Source: Cryptomeria japonica
Lineage: Eukaryota; Streptophyta; Pinopsida; Cupressales; Cupressaceae
Reading direction: 5' to 3'
DNA: 64,000 nt
Assembly: GCF_030272615.1 (NCBI RefSeq)
Contig: NC_081407.1
Coordinates: 375,451,018-375,515,017 of the forward strand
Below are positions 12,676-23,833 of this stretch, one piece after another; position 1 is the first letter of the stretch, and each line of letters begins with the position of its first letter. Below the pieces are notes generated by a model, which made no database searches, was not told the DNA's origin, and was given only the letters and a program-made list of their open reading frames with translations. The translations under genes were made by a program, and so were the position numbers.

Positions 12676-14674
12676 AAAAACAAAAAGTAATATTCATAGT
12701 TCTACATAATTGATAGGGAGATTGAGTGAGAAGTTGCTCGATAAGACTAAAATAGTTTAGTTTGTCAAGTGGACCCAAGGATATGCTTTTTTTTTTTTTG
12801 TGTTCAATTAGTGTTTGACAACATCAAACTTCAACACCCACACCTCTCCTCAAACAACCATCCTATTGTGTGTTATACAACTTTGTTCTATCTTATTTCA
12901 CCAATGCTACTCAAATTGTCCACCATAGGTCCACACCCCAAATTGATGTCTTAACTATCATTATCGATTGGATTAGGCTCATTGTGATTATTTCAACTTT
13001 CCCTCAAGATTTTGGAAGGTTCTAACTTCATTTAGGCAATCAGGTTCAACTTTTGATAAAACAAGGCTAGAAAGGCTACTAGCCCGTGGAGGCCTAATTG
13101 GGTGATTTTTGCTTGTATAGTGCAATGATGGCCAACACAACCTTGGAACCTGATTTTGAAGGTGTCTAAAATTTCCAAAATTAAATATTTTTGAGGTCTT
13201 AACTCCTGAGAAGGTGGTTTAATGACTATCCACAACTCTAGGCAAGAAAGGAGGGCTTTGAGAGGGTTTTGTTCATGTGAGAAAGGAAGTTTCTTCTAAA
13301 CTCCAAACCAAACTTCTAAAATATTGTAGAACTTCTGACACATCATTTATAACACTTCTTCAACACTTCCCTACATGACATTATAACAAACACTTGCCAT
13401 ACAAACTGAAAAATGGCTGTTAAATGCACTGTCACTGCAATTTTACTATTTTTGCTGCACTTTGCATGGTTAGAATAACATGGAAAACTTCACCAATGCA
13501 TGTATAAACCTCTAAATAACATTGTTATAACCTTTTAAAATATTCCCTAGCATGTGTATGTTCATCAATCAACTTCAGAATCAAAAGATATTAAATTCCC
13601 CAAAACTAGGTACTTGCTGCCAACTATAACTCAACACACTTGCAAGGTGAAATACACATTGTTTGGAGCTCCAAATACATCCAAAACTTCAAGGAGACTA
13701 GGTCAGACCTCTTCCTTAGGTTTTTTCACTCAACCTCTGAGTACAAACTTATTTGAGTCTTTTTCAAATTTACTAGCCAAGTCCATCTCCAACTTGCCTA
13801 GCATGAACTCAAAAACACTTCCTTTGCACAACCCCGACCAAAAGATTAATTATTTACACTATACATGAGAAATAAAACTTTTCTAAGTCCATCCATGGGA
13901 TCCCAAACCTATATTTAGACAAGTTGATGCATTTTGAAGACCACAACCCTTGACAGGGCAGCAAAAGAGCCAAAAATGAAACCATTTTGTACAACCCACT
14001 TCCATACACAAAACCTGCAAACTAATTACATAAAAAGAATTGGATATACAATATAATAAATTTCCAAAAGGTAAATCATGGAAATGATAACTCCCAGTAT
14101 GGGCTGATATACAAATGGAGTGCAAAACATGAGAAAAAACATGAAAATTGCTGCTCTTTTGATTGATTATGATGGAAAGTACAAAAGCCAACCCTATACC
14201 AAGAAGAGGGAGGCATATATATAGAATTTTAAAGTGTTTATCAACTCCTGTATGGACATAAGGCATTTTTTTGTCTTCTTTTTACAAAAAGTGTCCAAAA
14301 TGACAACTTTTACAAGCAAAAATGACAACTTTTGTTGCTCCAAGTAACATTTTAGCAACCTAACACAACCAACCTTCCCAAATCACCTAGAAATGATAAA
14401 AAAAATACTTTATAAACATGTTTAAATGCTTTCCAAAGTATGTCTAAGCCTATAAAGGAATTTTTCACTTTTTAGCCTTATTTGGCCTAGAAGCACAAAA
14501 TTGACAATTTCAAGCCCTAAGAAGCAAAACTTGATCTCTCAAGCACAAAATGAGATCAACCACTTATGACATGACTAAACACAACCTATGAAAATATTTC
14601 AAAACTAACAAGACACCTAAGCATGAAAAATACCCAAAATGGAGAGTGAAGCATGACTAGGTGCTCCTGCACCA

Positions 14675-15668
14675 ATAACCCATACGGGTTATGTAGAACT
14701 AAAACCATTATTTTGTGTTTCACAAAACCCATATAGGTTATGAAGACATAATAATGTATGTTTGTAAACTTATCATTTACTACATATATGTACAGACATA
14801 CATATATAATATGTGTTTATGTATGTATATATGCATGTCTATATATATATATGTTTGTATACATGCATGTCTCCCTTTTTTCCCTCTCTCTCTCGTCTTC
14901 CTTCCCCCATCACCGTATGTGTCTATTTTAAGCCCTAATTATCCTCCTTGAGTTCTATCTCATCTGTCTCCCCCTCACACTTCTCTCTCTGTCGAGTCTC
15001 TCACCCTTTTCTCCTTCTCGTTCTCTATCTACCTCATGTCTCTCACCCTCTCCTCCTCTCTCTCTCTCTCTCTCTCTCCCCTTCTCTCTCTTTCTCCCCC
15101 CCTCTCCCTCCCCCTCTCATTATCTTATCCTCTCTCTCTCTCTCTACCCTCCCTCTCCCTCTTTCCCAATCTCTTCTCTCTCTCCCCCTCTCTCTCCCTC
15201 CCCCTCTCATTATCCTATTCTCCCCCTCTCTTCCTATCTCTTATTCTCTCTCTTACCTCCTCCCCCCCCTCTCTCTCTATCTCTCCCTCTCCCCCTCTCC
15301 TTTTCCCAATCTCCCTCCCTCCTCCTCTCCCTCTCCCCCTCTCCTTTTCCCAATCTCCCTCTCTCCCTCTCTCCCTTTTCTTTTCCCAATCTCACTCTCT
15401 CCCTCTCCCTCTCTCCTTTTCCTAATCTCCCTCTCCCTCTCCCTCTCCCCCCCTCTCTCTCTCCTCCTCTCCTTTTCCTAATCTTCATGTCTCTCCCTCT
15501 CCCTCCCTCCCCCTCTCCTTATCCTATTCTCTCTCTCTCTCTCTCCTTCTCTCCCTTCTCTTTCTTTCCCCGTCTCTCTCCCTCTCTTCCTATCCCTTTC
15601 TCTCTCTATCTCTAACCCTCTCTCCCTCCCCCTCTCCTTATCCTATTATATCCCTCTCTTCCTACTCC

Positions 15669-15704
<36 letters not shown>

Positions 15705-15990
15705 TCCTATTATCACCCTCTCTCTTTGTCTCACTCTATCTCTCTGCCCACTTCCTATTTGGTTTTTAGTTCTACATATAACCCATATGGGTTATGCAGA
15801 ACTAAGACAAAATCTTCTAGTTTTGCATAACCTATGGGTTTATAAAAAGTATAATGTTCTGGTTTTGAGGAACTTTTGATTTTTTATTATAAAATAAAAT
15901 GTTCCTCAAAACCTGTATGAGTTTTGAAGAACTTTTGATTTTTTATTATAAAATATAATGTTCCTCAAAACCTATACAGGTTTTTAGGAA
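14675..15990. repeat. Hairpin repeats flanking the CT tract (6 copies)
   Basis: Sites: ATAACCCATACGGGTTAT (14675-14692), AACCCATATAGGTT (14726-14739), ATAACCCATATGGGTTAT (15778-15795, a perfect 18-bp palindrome), AACCTATGGGTT (15829-15840), one centred on CAAAAC...GTTTTG (15907-15926) and AAAACCTATACAGGTTTT (15967-15984). Most keep short arms around a 4-base core, and several extend into longer arms such as AGTTCT...AGAACT (15769-15803) and TTCCT...AGGAA (15961-15990). The last two sit in a ~60-bp tandem unit. The middle of this interval is the CT tract. Confidence 0.75.
14870..15760 (+). repeat. Long CT-rich (polypyrimidine) tract
   Basis: About 890 bases of almost pure C and T on the plus strand, built from (CT)n, CCCTCTC and TTCCCAATCTC-type units. 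Long Ser/Pro/Leu ORFs on the plus strand and Arg/Glu/Gly ORFs on the minus strand are products of composition, not genes. Just before it (14750-14870) lies a TA/TG-rich stretch with TATATATATA runs. Confidence 0.95.
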
Positions 15991-16894
15991 CTTTTTTTTT
16001 TTTAATTGTTTTTGGCTAGGCTTGGTGTTACCAAGCCTAGCACATTTTTGAATTTCCAGAATGTGGCCACTTTTCTACTCACCATCTTGGTGCAGTTACC
16101 CCTATTTGTCATTTTTGTCATTGATGTCATGGTTATTGTTTTTATCCAGCATGTGTGTATGTGATCCGATCCAAAAAAGTTTTCTTTATCATGTTTTGTA
16201 TAGCTTTGAGGTTTGATATTTTGTGTTATCAGGAGCTTCTTATGAATTTGGTCCTACCCAGATATGATTATTGCTCATGTTTCAAGATCTGGTCCCATCT
16301 AGATATGCTATGATGCACACTTCTCAAGTTTGTAGCTGAAAGCCAACACAGCATGAAGGCACTTGGATTTCTATAGTGTGTGGTTAAGTTCGGTCTCATC
16401 CACTCTGGCTGAGCTAACTTGACAATTAAATGGTGCAAATATATATCATCAAAGATATGGTTTGCTAGAGGTATGGTTGTTGAAATAATTATTTTTATGT
16501 ACTATATGTGAAATATTTGTGGTTATGTTTTGTGTTCTAGTTCCGCACGTCGAATTTATGTGACAACTTATGTACTTCAAGGTAATTGTATTCCATGCAT
16601 ATGTTTGATGCACTTGTAGTAGTTCAAATTTGTTATACTCTGTAAATTTGGCTATAAGCCCTCTTGGTAATTTGTAAAACACGTCCAAAACCAACAGTGA
16701 GCCAAACCGGAGTATCATCTCTCCGTTTTTCCCATATTGGGTTTTCCACATATAAATCTGGTGTTATGTGCTATGTCTGCATTTTTGTTTACTGCACTTT
16801 GAAATATGTTATGTGATTAGTTAATAAGAAGTATAAATAAGTTCAAAGGAATACTAATGCACCCCTCCCCTCTTGGTATTCCAGTTATTCAACA

Positions 16895-18189
16895 AAACAC
16901 TCACACGCCAAGTGTACATTGTACTCATTCTCATATACTCAAATGATACAATGTCATCCCCTTCGCATCTAATTACAATTAAACACCATAATAATAATTT
17001 CATCTAATTAATTACATTAAATAACATCATTAATATTATTACTCTACATCAATGAACATATAGATATTCCCAGAATGGGGTCAATATTATAACATTGTTA
17101 GCAACATGATATCTCATCAAACAGTGACATTCCTAGGGTTCTCAACTAGGTAGTCAGATGTTTGTGTTAGGAAAACATTAAATCATATTCCTTCCTCAAC
17201 ATCATATTTTTTTTTTAAACATCCACAAATTACCAAGAAAAATTAAGAGGAAAAACATGAAAAAAAAATTAAGTAATTTATGAACAAAACATGTTACAGC
17301 ATGGCATAACTGCAACATTTAAAATTGCAACACAAGAATTCACAAAAGAATTTGCATTCAACAACAATACTAAACAAAATAGCTTGTTACAAACAACACA
17401 TCTTAAGTATGCCAAAATTCCCAAATTTGCAACTTTTAAATAATGGTAGCTTTCTACAACCAAATCCAAGAATTGTTGACCAATTTGCATACATAGCTAA
17501 GGTAAAAATATGTATCAAATTACAAACCATACCTAGATTTATGCAGTGGATTTGTGTCGCCTGGATTATGTTGTTTATCTTGTCTACTTCTGAAACTTTA
17601 TGCAAAGAAAATGTTCTACCTCCTTAAATCTTCCACCCTTGCCAAACGAGAATGCAATGAAATTGTAGCAGCAATGAGCAGAGTTTTTTTTCTCAATGAA
17701 TGGCACAACTATTAAAACTACAATCGGCAATTATGAACGAATGCTAGCTATAGTCATTAAAATACATGTACAAATGCCAGTGTTCACAGGTCAAAATCAT
17801 AAATATTTTCTTATAAATTAAAATTAAATAAACCCTAGCAGAAAATCAAACATTCAATGATAAATAAAAAAATTAAGAATTTTTAGAATAGTTTAATAGA
17901 AACAAAAATGAAACTTTGGTATAAGATTAAATTTTTCAATTTACACGTAATCAAAACATACTAGTGAATTTTTTTTGGAGGGACTAATAATACTTAATTT
18001 AAAAATTTCTTTTAACTCATTTTATTCAATCCATTGTGACTATGAGGGTATTAACACAATTTTTTTCTTCAACTTTTATTTTGAGATGAAAACATTATTT
18101 CCTGCTGAAGACAGGGACTAATAATACTTAATTTTAAAAGTTCTTTAACTCATTTTATTCAATCCATTGCAATGATGATGGTATTAACT
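16895..18189. other. No supported gene
   Basis: AT-rich spacer beyond the split LTR. The only structure seen is the short direct duplication at 17981-18191. The ~100-codon ORFs at 17325-17627 and 17387-17605 overlap on opposite strands, are low in complexity and carry no motif. Confidence 0.5.
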
Positions 18190-18191
18190 CA
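17981..18191 (+). repeat. Direct duplication, ~80-bp units, period 134 bp
   Basis: GGACTAATAATACTTAATTT with its continuation (CTCATTTTATTCAATCCATT, GGTATTAAC) occurs at 17981-18059 and again at 18115-18191 with a few changes. The 55 bases between them are unique. Confidence 0.8.
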
Positions 18192-18696
18192 AAAAAAATT
18201 CTTGCGCGTAGCTTCCACGGACTCTTAAAGTTGTCTCTTAAGAAGTAGCAGATCCGGATTGCCCTTTGTTTGAAATACTTCCTTTGTAAAACTTTATAGG
18301 TAAAACGAGGAGATAAGTGAAATGCTCCTGCTAAAACCATGGCATCCTGCCTTCAACCTAGCTTCTGAATCTTTTGAGAAGATACCAATATGGGTAAGAC
18401 TCCCCAACTTACCGTTGCATTTTTGGACTGAATCTTGTTTTGAAGCTATTGGAAACATGTTAGGAAATTTTTCGGGAGTTGATGAGGATTCTCTCAATTT
18501 CCTTCATACCACCTATGTCTATATTCTTGTTAAAATGGACACAAAGGTGGCTCCCCTTATAGAGTTTTGTTTCAAATCTCTTAATGGATTTTGGTTGCAA
18601 CCTAAAGATTACAAAGGTATTTTGTTTAGATGTAGAAGGTGCTTCCAAACAGGTCATATGGCTACCCAATGCACCAAAAGTAACATTAAAAAATAG
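18190..18696 (+). pseudogene. Plant LINE (L1-like) ORF1 C-terminal fragment with zinc knuckle
   Basis: The frame reads MLLLKPWHPAFNLASE, PIWVRLPNLPLHFW, VDEDSLNF, LNGFWLQPKDYKGI and then a CCHC knuckle CRRCFQTGHMATQC (18631-18672). This is the DUF4283-plus-zinc-knuckle layout of plant L1-type ORF1 proteins, which bind element RNA in the ribonucleoprotein. Upstream codons (about 18190-18320) are decayed with stops. The rest of the LINE is missing; a short LTR remnant follows within ~50 bases. Confidence 0.75.
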
Positions 18697-18739
18697 GCAT
18701 CATGGTGGAAGGAGGAAGATCTAGAACTCTATGTGGTTG

Positions 18740-19113
18740 AAAAAATCTCTATGTTATATTATGTAACAGTTTCAATTTGGTATTGCCTATTTAAAGGTAT
18801 CCTGAATGAATATACATATATTAAGTTTTTTTGTTTTTTTTCTTATATCGCCTTCATATGGTATAAGGGCAACAAGGGAATGACTGGGCATGGCATCGAG
18901 GATGATAGGGTTGAACATTGTTTTTTATGCATTGTTGCTGCATGAAGAGTGGGAATATGTTAGCAAATTATTGATGACATAGTAGTTCTGGGCATGTAGA
19001 GGAGGTGTAATTACTTACTAATTTAGTATAATGCAATGTAAAGAGTCTTGAATGTTAAAGTTGTGCCATTTATAACATGTTCTTGTCATGTGTGACACCA
19101 TTCAAAAAGGGGC
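18740..19113 (+). mobile_element. Second short-LTR retroelement remnant: truncated LTR, PBS, internal start
   Basis: About 18765-18856 matches the end of the ~175-bp LTR (TTTGGTATTGCCTATTTAAA, TTCTTATAT, CCTTCA). TGGTATAAGGGC at 18859-18870 is the primer-binding-site position. 18871-19113 matches 6419-6660 (GGCATCGAGGATGAT, GGGCATGTAGAGGAGGTGTA, GACACCATTCAAAAAG). It lies on the same strand as the 3' LTR at 23834-24008, so the two may have been ends of one element now filled with other insertions. Confidence 0.65.
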
Positions 19114-20419
19114 CACAACTCATCAATAATAGGGGAATTAAGAAACTCCACATTAGAGATCATTGCCACAACAAAGACCGCATCCCATTCTAGCAAAAAA
19201 TTCAACCCATGGAAAGAAGAGCCTAGAACAGGGCAGGAAGCAACAAAAAGTAAGGCTCAAAAACTACATGCAGCCAAAAAGAAATAGGTTGAGAAATTCT
19301 TCCGACAAAAGGAAACCACCACATGAATCCACACCGAAAAGGGATCCCACACATCCATTATCCAAATCTAAAGAATAATTGTACAAAAGAAATGGATTCT
19401 ATACAATCAAAGCCATTGAATAGAGACCATATAAACAACAATCAAATTTATGGAAGAGGACATAGAAAAACCCATGTTTGTAACCCAGACAACCTAAAGC
19501 CAAGTCACACTCAGATCTGTGCACACCCCAATAGGTTCATCCTGTTCACAAATGTTGACCAAGCTATATGCAAAAACCACAAGGTAGAAGAAAAGGAGGT
19601 CCTCACTAGTCCATTCACAAACAACCACAACAAGCCAAATAGATCATAAAACATCCTTCAAAAGCCCAAAAGAAAAGGGCTCCATAGCATAGTCCCAAGA
19701 TCCTACCCTCAAAAGGAGGTAGATCTGAAAGGAAGTTGCCAATGGTCCAACCCACTATAAAAGAACCTTGCAGGGGGACATAGAAAGAAGAAAAACACAA
19801 ACCCCACAAATATGGGGTGCCACCAAAGGGTCTTCCAACCAAGGAAGAATACAAACACCTAGGCCTTATCTAAAGAGTTATAGGGCAAGGCAATTCAACT
19901 CTCATATGGATCTCCATCATTGCTATCTCCCTCCCCATTTGCTAAAACCTTAACTCCTCCTCCATTGCTCTCACCTCCTCTGCTGCTCTTGCCCATTACT
20001 TTTTACTAAATTTACATTGCTTTGTGCAATGTTATTTGTGATCCTATGAATGCTTTGTGATCATTTGAATATATGTTATTGAAGAGGAGTTTTATGTTGC
20101 TCAAGTGTTGGAAGCCATATTCTCAAAAGTTGCAATGTTTGATATCAAGGATTTTTTCCATTTGTTGTGCTTGATATGATTGCAACAAACATAGTATGTA
20201 AACTACTCAATATTTGAGACTTCCTATACACTGAGTCTAATTAACGGAGATTTCTTTACATGATGCTTTAATCGTATCACATTGATAAAAGTAAAAGCAG
20301 TAGTTTGAAATGTGGGTATGAACTCATGCTAGTTAAAGATTCTTAATTTATTCAAAATGTAATTTTAGTATTGAGTTAATGTCAAATTGGGAGTACTAGT
20401 CTATTTTTATTTTGGCAAT
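19114..20419. other. No supported gene
   Basis: Lys/Arg- and Pro-rich short ORFs on the plus strand (19163-19649) and hydrophobic ORFs on the minus strand are mirror images of one A- and C-rich sequence. None carries a motif I recognise. The stretch may be a decayed retroelement 3' region, but nothing proves that. Confidence 0.4.
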
Positions 20420-20854
20420 TTATTTTTTATTAAGGTAAATGGGTTTTATAGGGACCCGAAACCCAAAAGTTTTACAATATCCAGAGAATAAGCATCAAAG
20501 ACCAAAACCAGCAACAAAAGATAAACCAACTTGTTACTTGGGCCAAGCCCACAAAATAGGATAAAACACAAAAAAGACCATGACCAGAAGAAACATAGAC
20601 CTACTGATAAGAATGCGACAAATATGCATTCTTTTGAATAAATTTCTTGTTGATAGTCTCCAACTCGTCCATGATAAATTTGGGGCTGCCTTGCTCCTAA
20701 TTCTTGCTCATGGTATGAATACACATACCTATTGTAGTATGGGGGTGAGAAATCTGACCACCTGCACTCTTCACTTTCTTTTTCTGCTTGGAGTCTAAAG
20801 GACTTACACTGGTAATGGGATCAACCCTGTAATCCACAATCATATTATTGACCC

Positions 20855-22182
20855 TCATTGAAATCCTTCCGAACTATTACTCATGGTGGCCTTGGTGATC
20901 TCAACCAGATTTTTCAAACTTCCTTTAATTTCTTCCGCACTCACCTCCAAATTCCATATTCTTCTTTCATAATTCGATTTCATCTTGTCTACATCCTCAC
21001 TAATTTTCTGGGTCAACTGGAGAATTTTCTCTGTTTTATTGGGTCCAAGGTTATCAGTAAAAGTATCCACAATACCCTTTATACCCTCTTTTAACACTTC
21101 AATCTCCATGCCCATCTTCTAAAGACAATCCAACTAACCATTGGCCACAAAGGAAATGCAATTATCCAAATCGGGGTCAATGACAACACACCCCTGTTTC
21201 CCAAGGATCAATGTCTATGGGAATTTTGATATTAATCTCCTGTTCACTATCTATATTGGCCCCCCTTTCCAGATTTGGGATTCTTTGATTTGGGAGAGAC
21301 AAAGTTAGGAAACTTGGTCTCTAGATTTTTAGACTTGCTAGTGGCCCTCCTAGGGTACTTGTTGTGCCTACTACTACCTGTACCAGGGGAAATATTCTGA
21401 ATGGAGCCCTTACTAGTAGGTGGACAATACTCAGGATCGTTAGACAAGTCGTGATCCTTCCAGCCCTTGGCAAGCCCGCTATCTTCCCCTTCCACATCTG
21501 TGTCAGAAACCACCTGAACCTCTAGTTTGGAAAAAGAAAAGGGTTTTCATAACAGGGAATAACCTGACTTCATGGGCCTTGGCATTATCCATAATAAGTT
21601 GAATAAGGACTCATGGAGGACTGGATTATCCACATTCTCAACATGTTTCTCTAGACTATGCCTTAAAGAAGATAGAAGATAAAACGGAATGGAAATTTTC
21701 CTATCGTGCCTGAACTGATTCAAAATGACAAAGGGGTAGGAAAAAATGCTCGCATACTGACCATCAAGAGTGATGTATCTCATGATAACCTTCATGACAT
21801 TGACCTAAGGTGTCTGAAGATCCTCCCGGTTGTAGCCATCATTAGCCATCCTCTGAACCCTATTCCACTCCTTCTTCTTGTCGAAGTAAGTGGAGATAAC
21901 TTCTTTAGCAGATTTTTGTTCTCTACAAAACTTCCTTCCCTCTGTTTGCATACCAATAATTTCAGTGATAAAATCTTCAACAATCCTAAATTCAGTGCCA
22001 TAGACCTTAAGGGTACCATTATCCTAACCACTCACAAAATCTATAGTGGCACTTGACGAATTCCCCTTCAACCTTTCCATATACAGCATTGGGCCTCTGT
22101 CCAAAATCTCATTCCAAACAACAATATTCCTTTTCCAGTTATCAAAAGAGGCAGGTTCCATCCTATTCTTTTTTCCCCCCAT
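20855..22182 (-). pseudogene. Unrecognised ORF family with C-terminal coiled coil (copy 1), broken
   Basis: Starting at ATG 22182 (MGGKKNRMEPASFDNWKR) the frames give DRGPMLYMERLKGNSSSA, VYGTEFRIVEDFITEII, EGRKFCREQKSAKEV, then NQFRHDRKISIPFYLLSS, an acidic and Ser/Lys-rich part (SNDPEYCPPTSKGS, SRHNKYPRRATSKS) and a coiled coil (EKILQLTQKISEDVDKM). Several stops and frame changes separate the pieces. A second relative lies at 25205-26500. It resembles uncharacterised retroelement-associated proteins, and a distant link to plant mobile-domain proteins is possible, but I cannot show it. No enzyme motif is visible. Confidence 0.5.
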
Positions 22183-22345
22183 GAAATGCATAATTCTGAA
22201 AGAGCAAGAAAACACACCTAGAACACACAGTAGCAAGCCTAACCAGAAACAAGCGAAGCCTCTAGAATAGAAAGAATTGGGAGGCGTGAAAAACTTGTGC
22301 CAAGAAAAATTATCCCAACGACATTCTATCATTATGAATAGAAAA

Positions 22346-22740
22346 TCAGTGGCTTATTATTTTAGCATCCTTTCTAGTCATCTCGCATAGGTTTCTTGGG
22401 AAACTTTCCATTTCCGTCCACCAATTAACCTCCACATAATCCACCCCAATATTTTCCATATAATCGGCGGGGGCATTTCCTTCCTGATACGTGTGAGAAG
22501 CTTTAAAGTCATCCAAATTGGGAATCATGAGATGACAATCTTTGATCAAATGCTTGATTGTCCAACTTGGCTCCTAGTGTCTATTAATGCATTTGATTAT
22601 GTTCATCAAATCACTCTCCAACCAAACATGGTTAATCCCTTTTCTAACTGTCATCTGCAATCCAATGTAAGCCGTGTAAGCCTCAAAGTAGTGGTTTGTT
22701 TGGGTGCCCAAAATTTGGCAATTTGTTGCAAATGATGATA
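22346..22740 (-). pseudogene. LINE-type RNase H domain fragment
   Basis: Minus-strand pieces in shifted frames read TQTNHYFEAYTAYIGLQM, KGINHVWLESDLMNIIKC and then HLMIPNLDDFKASHTYQEGN and APADYMENIG, ending at a stop at 22346. This is the C-terminal half of the RNase H found after reverse transcriptase in plant LINEs (conserved EA, D and HTYxEGNxxAD). At least two frame changes are needed. The N-terminal catalytic part and the reverse transcriptase are absent. Confidence 0.75.
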
Positions 22741-23387
22741 TAAAGGAGTTATTTTGTCAAGGCAAGTTGTTGTATAAAATTTTGATTGAATTGTCTCATT
22801 TAAAAGGGATAAAACATTCAAGAGATACAAGGTATTATTTATGGTATGAGCTTTCAAAAGTATTCAATGGAGATATAAGAAGCTTTGTTTTATTTTTGGA
22901 GGTGTATGGGCTCATCATTGGTTGAGGTTGACATTGTTATCATAACTACACATATGTCAAACATTGTTTCTTCTTTTAGATCCACCCATTGAACACTTTA
23001 TATAACTATTGAAGGGTTAATGAATCTTTAAATAATTATGGCTGAACAACCAAAGTCATTTTTGTTACACATGACAAAGCCTTCAACAACTTAGATGCTA
23101 GTATTATTACAAAGATTGATGTGGTATCAAAATGATAAAACTATAAAAGGCTCATATTGGAGGTTGGAGGTAATGAAGGCAGGAGGATATCTGTCATCTC
23201 AAAATAGATTCTCTCTCAGGGATTATTATTTGCATGAGAAGCATCCTATCACATTTGTGTCCTTGAAGAAAAGAGGGGACTTGGCATTATATGTCCCTTC
23301 AAGGAGAAAGGGGGCGCAAGATTTCTATTTTGTTGACTTGGTGTATTCACATTTGATTGGTGATTTGTCGACAACTTGAGCTGACAT
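22741..23387. other. No recognised gene
   Basis: Contains short plus-strand ORFs (22704-22925 and 23095-23379) with ordinary-looking amino-acid composition but no motif I recognise. They could be remains of the internal region of the short-LTR element whose 3' LTR lies at 23834. Confidence 0.35.
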
Positions 23388-23620
23388 TAGACACACTCGA
23401 AGGAGATGTGTACTTTCATAGGAAAGGTGCCTCATGTGCATACATTTGGTTGGTCATTTGTACAACAGAAGAGGGATTATTTTCACAAGACCTGAGGAGG
23501 TGTTAGACACACTTAGAGGAGATGTGAAATTTCAAAGGGAAGGCATCTCATGTGTAGTACTATAGGAGGCATTAGACACACTCAGAGCAGATGCGGAATT
23601 TTAGAGGAAATGTGTCTCAT
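23388..23620 (+). repeat. Three imperfect direct repeats before the 3' LTR
   Basis: The phrase TTAGACACACT(C/T), then GAGGAGATG, a purine-rich stretch and TCTCATGTG recurs three times (about 23392, 23510 and 23570) with uneven spacing. It sits just upstream of the polypurine tract of the following LTR. Confidence 0.6.
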
Positions 23621-23833
23621 TGTGCACAGAGGGTGGGAATACTTATGTTTTCTCATGTTGTACAGATGGTTGCAGTTTCTTTAGTCAAGAGATCCACTAA
23701 TGGAGTTAGTTCGATGTTTCTTGGGTGAGAAAGGAGGATTGGTGAAGGAACTTCATCAAAGTCTCTAGAAGGTTTGGGTTCAAAACCCTTGCAATGTTCC
23801 ACTCTTGTTCAAATTAATGTACTAAGGGAGGGA

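Larger units (their letters stand above)
11791..16101. mobile_element. 4.3-kb element with terminal inverted repeats, superfamily unknown
   Basis: The left end (11791) reads GGGTAAGTGCACCAAGATGG and the right end, reversed, reads GGGTAACTGCACCAAGATGG; the match continues into TGA and is 22 of 23 positions. Both ends are flanked by CTAT (11787-11790, 16102-16105), a likely 4-bp target duplication; 3 or 5 bp are also possible because of neighbouring C and G. No transposase is recognisable inside, so it may be non-autonomous. It contains short hairpins near both ends and a long CT tract near the right end. The TIR and duplication length do not let me name the superfamily. Confidence 0.6.
11780..16894 (+). 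mobile_element. Copia-type 3' LTR, split by an inserted DNA element
   Basis: The LTR starts TGTTGGCCTAT at 11780-11790, is interrupted by the insert at 11791-16101, and resumes at 16102 with CTATTTGTCATTTTTGTC. Without the insert and its 4-bp duplication the junction reads TGTTGGCCTATTTGTC, a natural Copia LTR start. The right part holds the typical TTTTTCCCATATTGGGTTTT and CCACATATAA context (16729-16758) and probably ends near AACA at 16894, giving an LTR of about 800 bp. The matching 5' LTR was not found in the window, so the element is incomplete on the left. Confidence 0.6.
20420..22740 (-). mobile_element. 3' part of a LINE: RNase H, then an extra ORF, then a retroposon-like tail
   Basis: Read on the minus strand, a decayed RNase H domain (22740-22346) is followed within ~170 bases by an ATG that opens a separate ORF family (22182 to about 20855) and then a 3' end reading GGGTTTCGGGTCCCTATAAA, ACCCATTTACC and TTAATAAAAAATAAA (20465-20420). 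The same 3' tail recurs at 38340-38381 and 41625-41670, where target duplications prove retroposition. An ORF downstream of RNase H is not the usual LINE layout; a chance side-by-side insertion is the alternative. Confidence 0.5.

Noticed and set aside
13883-14266. 127-codon minus-strand ORF inside the TIR element
   Set aside because: No transposase motif (no DDE or zinc-finger pattern) and ordinary chance length for the region.
14948-15481. 177-codon Ser/Pro/Leu ORF and its 84-codon minus-strand Arg/Glu/Gly mirror
   Set aside because: Pure product of the CT tract, which has no stop codons in these frames.
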